The notes below the pieces were generated by a model. That model had not been told where the DNA came from, searched no databases, and saw nothing but the letters and a program-made list of their open reading frames with translations. A program made the position numbers and the translations under genes. Shown here in pieces: positions 1 to 7,742 of a stretch of DNA of 64,000 nt. The first letter of the stretch is position 1; every line of letters begins with the position of its first letter. This DNA comes from Limnohabitans sp. WS1 (lineage in GTDB: Bacteria; Pseudomonadota; Gammaproteobacteria; Burkholderiales; Burkholderiaceae_C). The stretch lies in assembly GCF_003063265.1 (NCBI RefSeq), contig NZ_NERU01000002.1:1-64000 (forward strand), in the 5' to 3' direction.

Positions 1-57
1 AGAATTCAAACCCACAAAAAGACGCCAAATAAGGGCAAAATCCAAACCCGAAAGATG

Positions 58-417
58 TCAGTTTGAGCGCTTGCAGCTGGCTCCTATATGCCGAAAACAG
101 CTGGCTCCTTTATGCCGAAAAGTGACAATCCAATCACAGCTTGCCAAAGATGCCAACTGTGCCTTGTCTAGTCCACGGTTTACCTTGTATTCAACATCCT
201 CAAATGAAGCCAATTCAGGCATCCCTGCGCCTCGGATCAAACGCTTCAACTTTCGGGCCTCACGCTCGGATGCCTCGTGATCAACAAGCATTGCAAAGCG
301 ATCATCAAAACTGACATCATGCAATTTGGGTTGCTGAAGCTGCATGTCGTAAGCATCGGCCATTGGAACGAGCTTGAGCTCTCGAAGGCGAGTAATGGTT
401 TGTTGCGTGCTGCTCAT
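58..417 (-). pseudogene. istB: IstB transposition helper, C-terminally truncated
   Basis: The first 95 or so residues match the N-terminal helical part of IstB/DnaC-like ATPases of IS21 elements, ending in the usual ASCDWI stretch. A complete IstB is about 250 aa and continues into a Walker A P-loop; here the frame runs into a tandem 24-bp repeat and stops at 119 aa, so the ATPase core is missing. Its ATG overlaps the istA stop codon by 4 bases, the normal IS21 arrangement. The protein cannot act as an ATPase, so the element is probably unable to move without help in trans. Confidence 0.85.
73..120. repeat. Tandem 24-bp repeat at the broken IS21 end
   Basis: Two adjacent copies of a 24-bp unit, beginning CAGCTGGCTCCT and ending TGCCGAAAA, differ at one position (ATATG versus TTATG). 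IS21-family ends carry multiple short terminal repeats, so this is probably the terminal repeat region joined to istB by an internal deletion. No convincing partner repeat is visible beyond istA. Confidence 0.6.
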
Positions 418-1952
418 GCTGATTCTCCAAAATAACTAGGACCACGCAATTCACCAATGACTTTGACTTTTGGTGCTTGAGTGATAGAAAAACGTTTGTC
501 TGCATCCTCTTTGAGGATGGATGTGATGCTGCGAAGTGAGGTGATATTCAATGGCATCGCGTAGGCACAGACCTCTTCAAATCGGACCTCACCGTAGTCC
601 CTTGCGAGGTCACGCATTCGTCGTGCAGCTTTGACGACGTTTGTGATGTCGCTTCGGTTTTCAAGTTGATGCCGAATCATCAACTCCACATTGCCGCCGA
701 CATTCATCGCCCATGCCAACAATGCCCGAGGTTCGGCATCAAGCACTCGGTTGTGTATGACGGGCTGATGCTCTGGTATCGTTCTGGCATCTCCTTGTGT
801 CTCAATCAAAGGGTGAAGGGCAACCCTTCGACCTCGGTGGAAGATTTCAATCACAGTGGCGGTAAACCTGAGGTCCACGCCTTCTCGTGCAAGCGTATGA
901 GGCACTGAATAGAAGCGTCTTTGATGTTCGACGTGATAGTCATCCTGTACCCTGACGCTATATCGCCAATCACTCAATTCAAATGCCGTTCCAGGCAATG
1001 GCTTGAGGCTCGCTTTTTCTGTTTCCAGAAAGCGATCCAATCGACAGCCTGGTAGCCGTTTAAATGGATGGCGATTCATTTCTTCGGCCTTGATACGGAG
1101 CTCTGCATTCAACTCGGCAAGGCTGAAAAAAATGCGATCACGAAGTGAAAACAAGGCCCATCGTTGAGCGATCTGCACTCCCACTTCAGCCTTGGCTTTG
1201 TGTTTGGGTTTTCGTGCCCCCGTCGGTAAAGGTGCCGTGGCGTAATGGCTCAGGCAATCTCTGTAGGCGGGGTTGATCACCGTTCGATCCCGTTCACGCC
1301 GCCAAACGGCCGCTTTAAGGTTGTCGCTGACGACCCACTCTGGCACACCACCCAGAACCTCGAAACAATTGGCGTGACATTTCAGCCAGTCTTTGGTGGT
1401 CTGACTTGCCGTGGCTTCGATGTACGTGTAGTTTGAGTACCCAAGCACAGCCAAAAAGATTTGAGCAAAGGTCGATGGGCCACCGTTTTGATCTCGGATT
1501 TCAACGGTCCGGCCCGCAAAATCCACAAACAGCTTTTCACCTGGTCGGTGCGTGCGTCGCATCACCACATGCTGATTTTTTGTCCAAACTCTATAGAGCA
1601 TGGCAAATTGTGAGTAGCCGACCCCTTCAGGGGTGGTCTCGCGCCACTCTCGCCAAAGACGCTCCAGAGTCGCGTCGGGTCGTCGCATCTCGTTATGAAT
1701 CCATTCACAATCTGGATGCGTCTTGAGTTGCGCAACAGATCTATCTTGGGTTCCAAGTGCTGCCCGCCAGGCATCATCATCTAACGGCGAAAGCTCTTGC
1801 CAACACAAGCCAGAGGCATCCACTTGCTGTCGAAATTTTCGGATCGTGTCGTGGTGCGTCCCTGTTGTTCTTGAAATTGCTCGGTGAGCCAACGTCGGGT
1901 CATAAAAGTGCTGGCGTGCAATGTCACGCTGCAAATGAACGGGTAGCCTCAT
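414..1952 (-). CDS. istA: IS21-family transposase IstA
   Basis: The 512-aa protein has an N-terminal helix-turn-helix (about residues 15-45) and an rve integrase core. The DDE residues appear as D144 (FVDFAG), D210 (WVVSDN) and E256 (HKAKAEVG), with spacing normal for IS21. The length matches the family (about 500 aa). It overlaps istB by 4 bases. The transposase looks intact, but its helper is truncated. The insertion sits at the left edge of an accessory region. Confidence 0.93.
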   Translation of the reverse strand: MRLPVHLQRDIARQHFYDPTLAHRAISRTTGTHHDTIRKFRQQVDASGLCWQELSPLDDDAWRAALGTQDRSVAQLKTHPDCEWIHNEMRRPDATLERLWREWRETTPEGVGYSQFAMLYRVWTKNQHVVMRRTHRPGEKLFVDFAGRTVEIRDQNGGPSTFAQIFLAVLGYSNYTYIEATASQTTKDWLKCHANCFEVLGGVPEWVVSDNLKAAVWRRERDRTVINPAYRDCLSHYATAPLPTGARKPKHKAKAEVGVQIAQRWALFSLRDRIFFSLAELNAELRIKAEEMNRHPFKRLPGCRLDRFLETEKASLKPLPGTAFELSDWRYSVRVQDDYHVEHQRRFYSVPHTLAREGVDLRFTATVIEIFHRGRRVALHPLIETQGDARTIPEHQPVIHNRVLDAEPRALLAWAMNVGGNVELMIRHQLENRSDITNVVKAARRMRDLARDYGEVRFEEVCAYAMPLNITSLRSITSILKEDADKRFSITQAPKVKVIGELRGPSYFGESA

Positions 1953-2093
1953 GGCGCTCCTTTGGTCAAACGAGTGCAGGAGGCATGCACTCGGGGTGAG
2001 TTAACCCACTCCCGCCCACTTGACATGAGGGGATGCTCGACCGATACTCCAACCCACAAGGTACTACTTGATTCGGCTTCGGTCGGACGCTAG

Positions 2094-2119
2094 GCCCGAG
2101 GTGTCCGCCTCGGGCTTTT
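2094..2119 (+). terminator. Rho-independent terminator
   Basis: A perfect 8-bp GC stem (GCCCGAGG with CCTCGGGC) closes a 6-base loop and is followed by TTTT. No intact plus-strand gene lies directly upstream, so it may be the leftover 3' end of a gene replaced by the IS21 element. Confidence 0.6.
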
Positions 2120-2170
2120 GCGTTTCTGGGTGGCTAGATTTAGCGTCGTTCTGGTTTTTCCCTCCTCGTT

Positions 2171-2434
2171 TTATTCAGCGCTAGACGTGATTCGTGCCTG
2201 TGCAAGCCAGTGGGCGACATCTCTGGTTAGTGCATAAAAACCTCGTCGATGTGGCAACGTGAACAGCGTTACGGCGACTTGACCACGGTATCTGGCTTGT
2301 CTTAGCCCCGCCACACTGGCGTGTCCCAGAGCGTTGGCCAACCGCAGGCCTCCCAGCAGTGGGCCATGGGTTTGCTCCATTTCTGTTTTCAATTTTTCTG
2401 CCAAGGTGCCTGGCTCGCATGAACTCGTGGTCAT
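2171..2434 (-). CDS. Small uncharacterised accessory protein
   Basis: The open frame extends upstream, but the ATG at 2434 is preferred because a GAGAG ribosome-binding site sits just ahead of it. The 87-aa product contains GGLRLANALGHASVAGLRQA followed by a run ending LPHRRGFYALTRDVAHWLAQ. It resembles small proteins of integrative elements in Burkholderiales that look like wingless helix-turn-helix or excisionase-like factors. That role is inference. It is divergent from the next gene with about 90 bp between starts. Confidence 0.5.
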   Translation of the reverse strand: MTTSSCEPGTLAEKLKTEMEQTHGPLLGGLRLANALGHASVAGLRQARYRGQVAVTLFTLPHRRGFYALTRDVAHWLAQARITSSAE

Positions 2435-2523
2435 TTGTTCGGGTCTCTCTACGGTTGTCACGCAGTGTTTCCGAAAGTTAGCAATTGTGGAACCCGAACG
2501 GATAATCGGAGTTTCTGTACACC

Positions 2524-3267
2524 ATGACCATGCCCACCTTTTTGCAACCGCCAAAGCCGGGTCGCCCAAAGCGAAATCCGATTGATGTCTTGCGCACGAA
2601 GGTTTGGTTTTATGCCGTCAAAGCCAGGTCAGGTTTGCCAAGTGCCTATGCCATTGAGTTGGCAATAGAGCCGTCCATCGTCAAACACAAAGAGGCGGGA
2701 GTGGTGCGTCCGCGTAAATGGGATGGCTATCAAACGGGTTTGCGTGTCCCGCAAAGAATGGTCGGCAAGCCATATTCCGTTGTTATTGCCGATCAAAACT
2801 ACCCCGGTACTGCGTCCTACTTTGATTCGCCAATTTGGGCTGTGTTGCGTGGGGATCAGCTCAATCAGAGGTGGATTGACGATAATCTCAAAGCATTAGC
2901 CCCCGCAATCACGGATCTCCTGATGGTTTCAGCACCTCCAATGCTTCAGGCCATCCCGCAACCAGATCGTTTCCAGAAATTTGATGAAGAAACGGCCTAT
3001 CGGTTGGCAGAAATCGGGACATTTGAAGCGTTGGTTGCGCTCATCTTGCTTGTCAAGAAATCAGAACTGATTTCCTCTCAAGAGTTACGAGAATTGGCCC
3101 TCAACGCTTACCACCATTGCCAGTCTTGGGTGAAGGTGTTGCCAGAGATTGCGCCTATCGCACTCGATCTATTTCATGAAATTGATCTCAAGTGCAAACA
3201 CTGGATCTACCCATCCCCTGAATGGCGAATGGAAGTGGTCATCTTCTCCCGTGAGATCAATCGATGA
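2524..3267 (+). CDS. Hypothetical protein
   Basis: A 247-aa soluble protein beginning with the basic Pro-rich stretch KPGRPKR. No signal peptide, membrane segment or catalytic motif was recognised. The centre has aromatic and charged residues and the C-terminal half is probably helical. A second in-frame ATG lies 6 bases downstream and a weak GGAG lies about 12 bases upstream. It was not recognised. Its position between an IS remnant and a metal-resistance island suggests accessory origin. Confidence 0.55.
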   Translation: MTMPTFLQPPKPGRPKRNPIDVLRTKVWFYAVKARSGLPSAYAIELAIEPSIVKHKEAGVVRPRKWDGYQTGLRVPQRMVGKPYSVVIADQNYPGTASYFDSPIWAVLRGDQLNQRWIDDNLKALAPAITDLLMVSAPPMLQAIPQPDRFQKFDEETAYRLAEIGTFEALVALILLVKKSELISSQELRELALNAYHHCQSWVKVLPEIAPIALDLFHEIDLKCKHWIYPSPEWRMEVVIFSREINR

Positions 3268-3903
3268 CCCCTTGGTCGAACATCAAATCAAACCGACATC
3301 TGAAACTTGGGCATCTGGTCAATGGTTTTTCTCTGGACCGACCTTGGTCAACCTGGTTTTCAACCAGCGAGGCCCCCATTACCGCCGTCTTTCTTCAAGG
3401 GCCGTTGCTCCCACCCCAACCAACAGCAGTCTGACCATAGTCGGCTCGTTTCAAGAGCTTGACAGGCCCAGCCCGGTCAACCCACGTCTCCCAGATTGGC
3501 TTGCCGCGTTGTGCCTCAGCCATTCTTAAACGTGTTTCTGCGTGTGTGGGTTCCAAAATTACTGTCAGTGGACAGTCAATGAGATCAATGGCTTTGACAC
3601 TAACTCTTCCATGGGTTGGACGGTACCCCCCCGCATTTAATGTCAAATTCCTATTTCGCAACACAAATTTTGTCAGTCAGCTTCCGACCCAAAGCGAACG
3701 GTCGCTGTGTTGTTTTGGGCGGCGGTAATGCAGCGTTAGCAGACAGCGGTTTACGGCGGAGGCTACCTGTTACCGGCCAGAAGCTGACGTAGGCTGAAAA
3801 ATGTTAATGGCTGCATTGAACTGATTACCGTTATGAAGCCAATCAGCTAAATCGAACTGATTGACTGCCATTTGGCTCATTTAAGTTTCTGGGCGTCCCA
3901 GCA
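3268..3903. other. 636-bp gap without a confident gene
   Basis: The only protein-like reading is a minus-strand frame at 3395-3664 (89 aa, with a stretch reading DCPLTVILEPTHAETRLRM). It lacks a clear ribosome-binding site and has no recognised family, so it may be a fragment. No terminator, RNA gene or repeat was seen. Confidence 0.4.
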
Positions 3904-4329
3904 TTAAGCTGGATGGCATGCGCAAGACTCCCCGTGAGCGGCGGACACTAGCTCTTCAAGAATGCCGCAGTGCGCCCCCTCGTGGGTACCGAGGCATCGC
4001 GCCCGCAGCCGAAGCAGCTGCTTCTCCAGTGCCCTCATGCTCTTTAGGCGGGCGCGCACACGGGCCAGTTGGTCGTCCACCAGAAGATCGACATCGCCGC
4101 AGTTTCTGTCCGGTTTATCAACGAATCCAAGTAGCCGCTTCACATCGCCCAGCGGCATGTCCAGAGCCCGGCAGTGGCGGATGAACGACAGGCGCTCCAG
4201 GTGAGCCACCGCGTAGTCGCGGTAGCCGTTTTCGCGCCGAGCCGGCGCGGGCATCAAGCCCTGTTTTTCGTAGTAACGGATGGTTTCGACATCCACGCCG
4301 GTGGCGAGGGCAAGTTCCTTTATCTGCAT
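3904..4329 (-). CDS. cadR: MerR-family Cd/Pb-responsive regulator (CadR/PbrR type)
   Basis: The 141-aa protein has the MerR helix-turn-helix at the N-terminus (MQIKELALATGVDVETIRYY) and a long dimerisation helix. Cys77, Cys112 and Cys121 lie at or next to the positions of the metal thiolate ligands of CadR and PbrR, and the tail ends in a Cys/His cluster (SCACHPA). A longer upstream frame exists, but this start fits family length and leaves room for the divergent promoter. It probably represses and then, on metal binding, activates the facing transporter gene. Cadmium versus lead preference cannot be read from sequence. Confidence 0.9.
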   Translation of the reverse strand: MQIKELALATGVDVETIRYYEKQGLMPAPARRENGYRDYAVAHLERLSFIRHCRALDMPLGDVKRLLGFVDKPDRNCGDVDLLVDDQLARVRARLKSMRALEKQLLRLRARCLGTHEGAHCGILEELVSAAHGESCACHPA

Positions 4330-4355
4330 TACATGATCCTGCTTTAAATAAGTAT

Positions 4356-4386
4356 TTGACACTGTAGCGGCTCCAGGGTTTCTAAT
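4356..4386 (+). promoter_or_regulatory. MerR-type promoter and operator
   Basis: TTGACA (4356-4361) and TCTAAT (4381-4386) are separated by 19 bp, the over-long spacer typical of MerR-controlled promoters. Inside it lies an imperfect dyad (ACACTGTAG, 3-bp centre, CTCCAGGGT; 4359-4379) with 7 of 9 positions matching. The start codon of the downstream gene must lie beyond this -10 box, which excludes the ATG at 4385. Confidence 0.75.
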
Positions 4387-4408
4387 GCAAGTATTGAAAG
4401 GAAAACCC

Positions 4409-5041
4409 ATGTCAACCCACTGCTGTGACCACGTCGCACCCAAACTTGATGCCATTGTCAACCTGGTCCGTTACCGCAAGATCCTCTGGATCGCCCTCGT
4501 GGTCAATGCCGCGATGTTCCTGGTCGAGATCGTGGCTGGCGTTCAGTCTGGGTCACTTTCTTTGCTGGCGGACGCGGTCGATTTTGCGGGCGACGCGATG
4601 AACTACGCGGTATCGCTCGCGGTGCTGGCTTCGGCGCTGGCATGGCGAGCGCGCGCCGCCATGCTCAAAGCCTTGAGCATGATGGGTTTTGGCCTGTATG
4701 TGCTGGGCGCAGCACTGTGGTCGGTGTGGAATGGCGGCGTGCCCCAGGCCACCACTATGGGTTCAATAGCCCTCGTGGCGCTGGTGGCCAACGTGGCCGT
4801 GGCATGGATGCTCTATGCCTTCCGAGAAGGCGATGCCAACATGCGAAGCGTGTGGCTATGCTCTCGCAACGACGCCATCGGCAACCTTGCCGTGTTCATC
4901 GCCGCCTTGGGCGTGTTCGGCACTGGATCGGCCTGGCCTGATCTTGCGGTGGCCAGCCTGATGGCGGCGCTCGCCTTGCACGGTGGCTGGACCGTGCTGC
5001 AGCTGGCGCGCGGGGAACAGGGCGAAGATAGTGCCAAGTAA
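4409..5041 (+). CDS. Cation diffusion facilitator-type metal exporter
   Basis: A 210-aa inner membrane protein with about six hydrophobic segments. It carries CDF-like motifs in TM2 (LLADAVDFAGDAMNY) and TM5 (SRNDAIGN), where Asp and Asn/His residues normally bind the metal. It lacks the long cytoplasmic C-terminal domain of CzcD-type CDFs, which is usual for the short forms linked to CadR/PbrR. The ATG at 4409 follows an AAAGGAAAA ribosome-binding site and lies downstream of the MerR promoter; the upstream ATG overlaps the -10. Likely exports Cd, Zn or Pb from the cytoplasm. Confidence 0.85.
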   Translation: MSTHCCDHVAPKLDAIVNLVRYRKILWIALVVNAAMFLVEIVAGVQSGSLSLLADAVDFAGDAMNYAVSLAVLASALAWRARAAMLKALSMMGFGLYVLGAALWSVWNGGVPQATTMGSIALVALVANVAVAWMLYAFREGDANMRSVWLCSRNDAIGNLAVFIAALGVFGTGSAWPDLAVASLMAALALHGGWTVLQLARGEQGEDSAK

Positions 5042-5110
5042 GACTACCATGGCCACGTCCACTGAACCAATCCGATTGAATCCTTCCGCTGTGTGTCAGA
5101 CAACCTCGGT

Positions 5111-6154
5111 ATGAATAGAGCCGTCCTTTACGCGCTTTGTGCTGCGGCACTGTTTGGCGCTAGCACCCCGTTTGCTAAGCTATTGACGGGTGATACACCA
5201 CCAGTTCTTTTGGCGGGGTTGCTTTATTTGGGAAGCGGGCTTGGCCTAAGTCTGGCACGCGTGATTCGTGATCGCGGCGTAAGGCCGTCGGGCCTGCCCA
5301 AAGGTGACTGGCCCTGGCTTCTGGGGGCGATCTTTTTTGGTGGGATGCTAGGCCCTGTGGCGCTGATGTTTGGATTGCTATCAACAAGCGGTTCCACTGC
5401 ATCGCTGTTGCTGAACCTCGAAGCGGTTCTGACTGCTGTAATTGCCTGGGTTGTTTTCAAGGAAAACGCTGATAAGCGCATCATATTGGGAATGCTAGCG
5501 ATCGTGGCCGGTGGTGTTGCGTTGAGCTGGCCGACTGCCTCCGCTGTCCAACCCAGCATCACGGGCCCCGCCTTGGTGGGTTTAGCATGCCTGTGCTGGG
5601 CTATTGACAACAACCTAACCCGCAAGGTGTCAGCATCGGATGCCCTGTTCATTGCTGCTACCAAGGGCGTCATGGCAGGCGCAGTCAATACGTTGATTGC
5701 GATGGGTATGGGTGCCGTGCTGCCCAGATTTGCCACTCTGTTGGCCACGATGGCGGTCGGTCTTTTGGGCTACGGCATCAGTCTTGTTCTGTTTGTACTG
5801 GCCTTGCGGGGTCTGGGAACAGCCCGCACCGGCGCCTACTTTTCTACGGCACCATTTATAGGAGCGGCTACGGCCTTGATGGTCTTCCCGGAAACCACAT
5901 CTTTGGCGTTTTGGGTTGCTGCGGCGCTGATGGGCCTTGGTGTTTGGCTTCATCTGACCGAGCACCATGCACATGAACATTTGCACGAAACGCTGCAGCA
6001 TGAACACGAACATGAACATGACGAGCACCACCAGCATGTCCATGACTTTGAATGGGATGGCGTTGAGCCTCACACACATGATCACAAGCATGCAAAACTC
6101 AAACACGAGCATTCACATTTTCCGGACATTCACCACCGACATTCGCATTCATGA
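5111..6154 (+). CDS. EamA/DMT-family transporter with His-rich cytoplasmic tail
   Basis: About ten transmembrane segments form the two EamA repeats (starting near residues 1 and 150). A tail of about 60 residues follows with 24 histidines mixed with Glu and Asp. EamA proteins usually export metabolites, but the tail and the neighbours point to a metal-linked role. The start is uncertain: ATG 5111 gives the family-like [20 protein letters not shown], while GTG 5093 adds six residues; neither has a clear ribosome-binding site. It overlaps ynfA by 4 bases, so the two are probably translationally coupled. Confidence 0.85.
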   Translation: MNRAVLYALCAAALFGASTPFAKLLTGDTPPVLLAGLLYLGSGLGLSLARVIRDRGVRPSGLPKGDWPWLLGAIFFGGMLGPVALMFGLLSTSGSTASLLLNLEAVLTAVIAWVVFKENADKRIILGMLAIVAGGVALSWPTASAVQPSITGPALVGLACLCWAIDNNLTRKVSASDALFIAATKGVMAGAVNTLIAMGMGAVLPRFATLLATMAVGLLGYGISLVLFVLALRGLGTARTGAYFSTAPFIGAATALMVFPETTSLAFWVAAALMGLGVWLHLTEHHAHEHLHETLQHEHEHEHDEHHQHVHDFEWDGVEPHTHDHKHAKLKHEHSHFPDIHHRHSHS

Positions 6155-6489
6155 CACCGATCCAAGCATTTGGCCTGTACGCGCTAACCGCCTGCGCAGA
6201 GATTATTGGTTGCTACCTGCCGTACTTATGGCTCAAGAAAAGTGCGTCTCCATGGTGGTTGATTGTTGCCGCAGCAAGTTTGGGCCTGTTCGCGTGGCTG
6301 CTGACGCTGCATCCACATCCTGCTGGACGTGTGTATGCCGCCTACGGTGGGGTATACATCGTTGTTTCAGTCTTGTGGCTGTGGTTAGTCGATGGCGTGT
6401 TGCCTGATCGCTGGGACTTGGTAGGCGCATCACTCGTGCTTGCCGGAGTGGCTGTGATTTATTTTGCACCGCGCAACGTGTCGCTTTGA
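6151..6489 (+). CDS. ynfA: YnfA/UPF0060 family small membrane protein
   Basis: A 112-aa protein with four predicted transmembrane helices and the family hallmarks [21 protein letters not shown] and LWLWLVDG. YnfA proteins resemble small multidrug resistance transporters, although their physiological substrate is not settled. It overlaps the upstream EamA gene (ATGA) and is likely co-transcribed with it. Confidence 0.93.
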   Translation: MTPIQAFGLYALTACAEIIGCYLPYLWLKKSASPWWLIVAAASLGLFAWLLTLHPHPAGRVYAAYGGVYIVVSVLWLWLVDGVLPDRWDLVGASLVLAGVAVIYFAPRNVSL

Positions 6490-6550
6490 CTCAGCATGTG
6501 CTTTCGAGTGTCTAGGCGATAAGCGCTGCCCCCGCTTCTCAGAGTCATGC

Positions 6551-6709
6551 TCAAAACTCTCCAAACGAACCATTCCCAATGACAGCTTGGCATGGCAGGT
6601 GCTTCCAGAACATCAGAGCAACAAGTGCTACAAAGACCATCCAAAGTCTTGCGGAGTAAAGATGGTACTTGTCCAGACAGGTTGAAGCAATCCCGCCAAT
6701 GACAATCAG
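6551..6709 (-). pseudogene. Possible remnant of a small membrane protein
   Basis: The minus strand holds a 52-codon open stretch with two hydrophobic segments (LIVIGGIAST and LWMVFVALVALMFW) that ends GNGSFGEF. It has no ATG or GTG start and a stop lies just upstream, so it is either a decayed gene or a chance reading. It lies downstream of the lipoprotein gene in the same direction. No family was recognised. Confidence 0.2.
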
Positions 6710-6732
6710 TCATGGCGGATGGCCTCGGAGCA

Positions 6733-7260
6733 TCAAAGCAAAGTGATGTCTTTGATCAAACGGGAACGCAGTGCGCGCCGTTTGAGTTGATCAACTGAGT
6801 CATCTGTCCACCAATGTGAAGAGTTGCCCCAGATCCAATCGGTACCCGTAATCCCTAGTAACTGAACTTCTCCCTTCATACCTGAAATTGTTCGCTCAAA
6901 CGTTTTACCTCCAACATTGAAAGTGATTTGATGAGTCCCCTCTTTTAATCGGAGGCGTATCATGGAGTTTGGAACAGTCTCCATCGCTGCGCCACCATCC
7001 ACAGAAATGTCCAACGGATGATGTCCGTCGCCCCAATAACGCACGACGTAAACCGTCAGAGCTTCAGGCACTGAGGCAAACGACTTTGCTTCATCATCTT
7101 TGGCAATGCTGGGTGCAGGATCTTTGGTGCAGTAAGCATTTCTTCCTCGATCCGTATGGCAATGCGGCTTCTCAGCGATTCGATCAACCGGTGAAGCGCA
7201 GCCTGCGATGCCAAGTACGCAAGCTGAGACGACGATTGTTTTAGTAATCCAAGTTTTCAT
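6733..7260 (-). CDS. Hypothetical lipoprotein
   Basis: A 175-aa protein with a lipoprotein signal: basic MKTWITK, hydrophobic core and lipobox LGIAGC. The start at 7260 is chosen to give this signal; the longer frame is discarded. The mature part is a probable beta-rich domain with a Cys/His pair (KPHCHT) soon after the anchor. It is last in the minus-strand metal-efflux cluster and may be part of it. The function is not recognised. Confidence 0.7.
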   Translation of the reverse strand: MKTWITKTIVVSACVLGIAGCASPVDRIAEKPHCHTDRGRNAYCTKDPAPSIAKDDEAKSFASVPEALTVYVVRYWGDGHHPLDISVDGGAAMETVPNSMIRLRLKEGTHQITFNVGGKTFERTISGMKGEVQLLGITGTDWIWGNSSHWWTDDSVDQLKRRALRSRLIKDITLL

Positions 7261-7318
7261 AATATTTTCCCAAAATTGATCCACCATTTGTGGCAAATAC
7301 AAGTAAGTTGTAAACGCC

Positions 7319-7693
7319 TCATTTCAGAACAAAACGTGCAGAAGTGGTTTTCCCAGCTGAACTGAATTGAGCAACAACCTTTGTCCCAGGAGCTACCTTG
7401 AAGCTACCTTTGGCTTCAAGCTTGTCGCCTGTTGGTTTCAACTCAACTTCTTGCTTGTCAGCGCCAGAAAGCAGTGTGACTTTTGCCGTCGTTTTACTCA
7501 CGTCAACGGGTTTGCCATGGTCACGCACGAACAACTGCAGCACATCAGGTTTGGCGACCAGTTCGTAGTCAACATCCTTGACGGTGGTCAAAACACCCCC
7601 TTGCATTGGTTTGTGATCTGTATCGTGTGGCCCTGCCCATGCGAGTCCGCTGAGGAAAAGTGACGATGTGATCAAGAGCGTATGGAATTTCAT
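7319..7693 (-). CDS. Small periplasmic protein of the RND metal-efflux operon
   Basis: A 124-aa protein with a Sec signal peptide (MKFHTLLITSSLFLSGLAWA) and a mature N-terminus rich in His and Asp (GPHDTDHKPMQGG). The remainder looks like a small all-beta domain. Its ATG at 7693 follows an AAAAGGA ribosome-binding site and lies 49 bases after the RND pump. Its position and the HDTDH stretch suggest periplasmic metal binding or delivery. It is not a clear CusF homologue, so the role is inferred from context. Confidence 0.75.
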   Translation of the reverse strand: MKFHTLLITSSLFLSGLAWAGPHDTDHKPMQGGVLTTVKDVDYELVAKPDVLQLFVRDHGKPVDVSKTTAKVTLLSGADKQEVELKPTGDKLEAKGSFKVAPGTKVVAQFSSAGKTTSARFVLK

Positions 7694-7742
7694 GAGATGT
7701 CCTTTTGAGGTTTTGGTTGAGGTTGAAGAAACGAATGAATGG

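Noticed and set aside
2435-2569. N-terminal extension of the small minus-strand gene near 2.4 kb
   Set aside because: It would overlap the divergent gene start and lacks an RBS; ATG 2434 has one.
3395-3664. 89-aa minus-strand hypothetical gene
   Set aside because: No RBS, no recognised family and no operon partner; kept only as a note in the gap entry.
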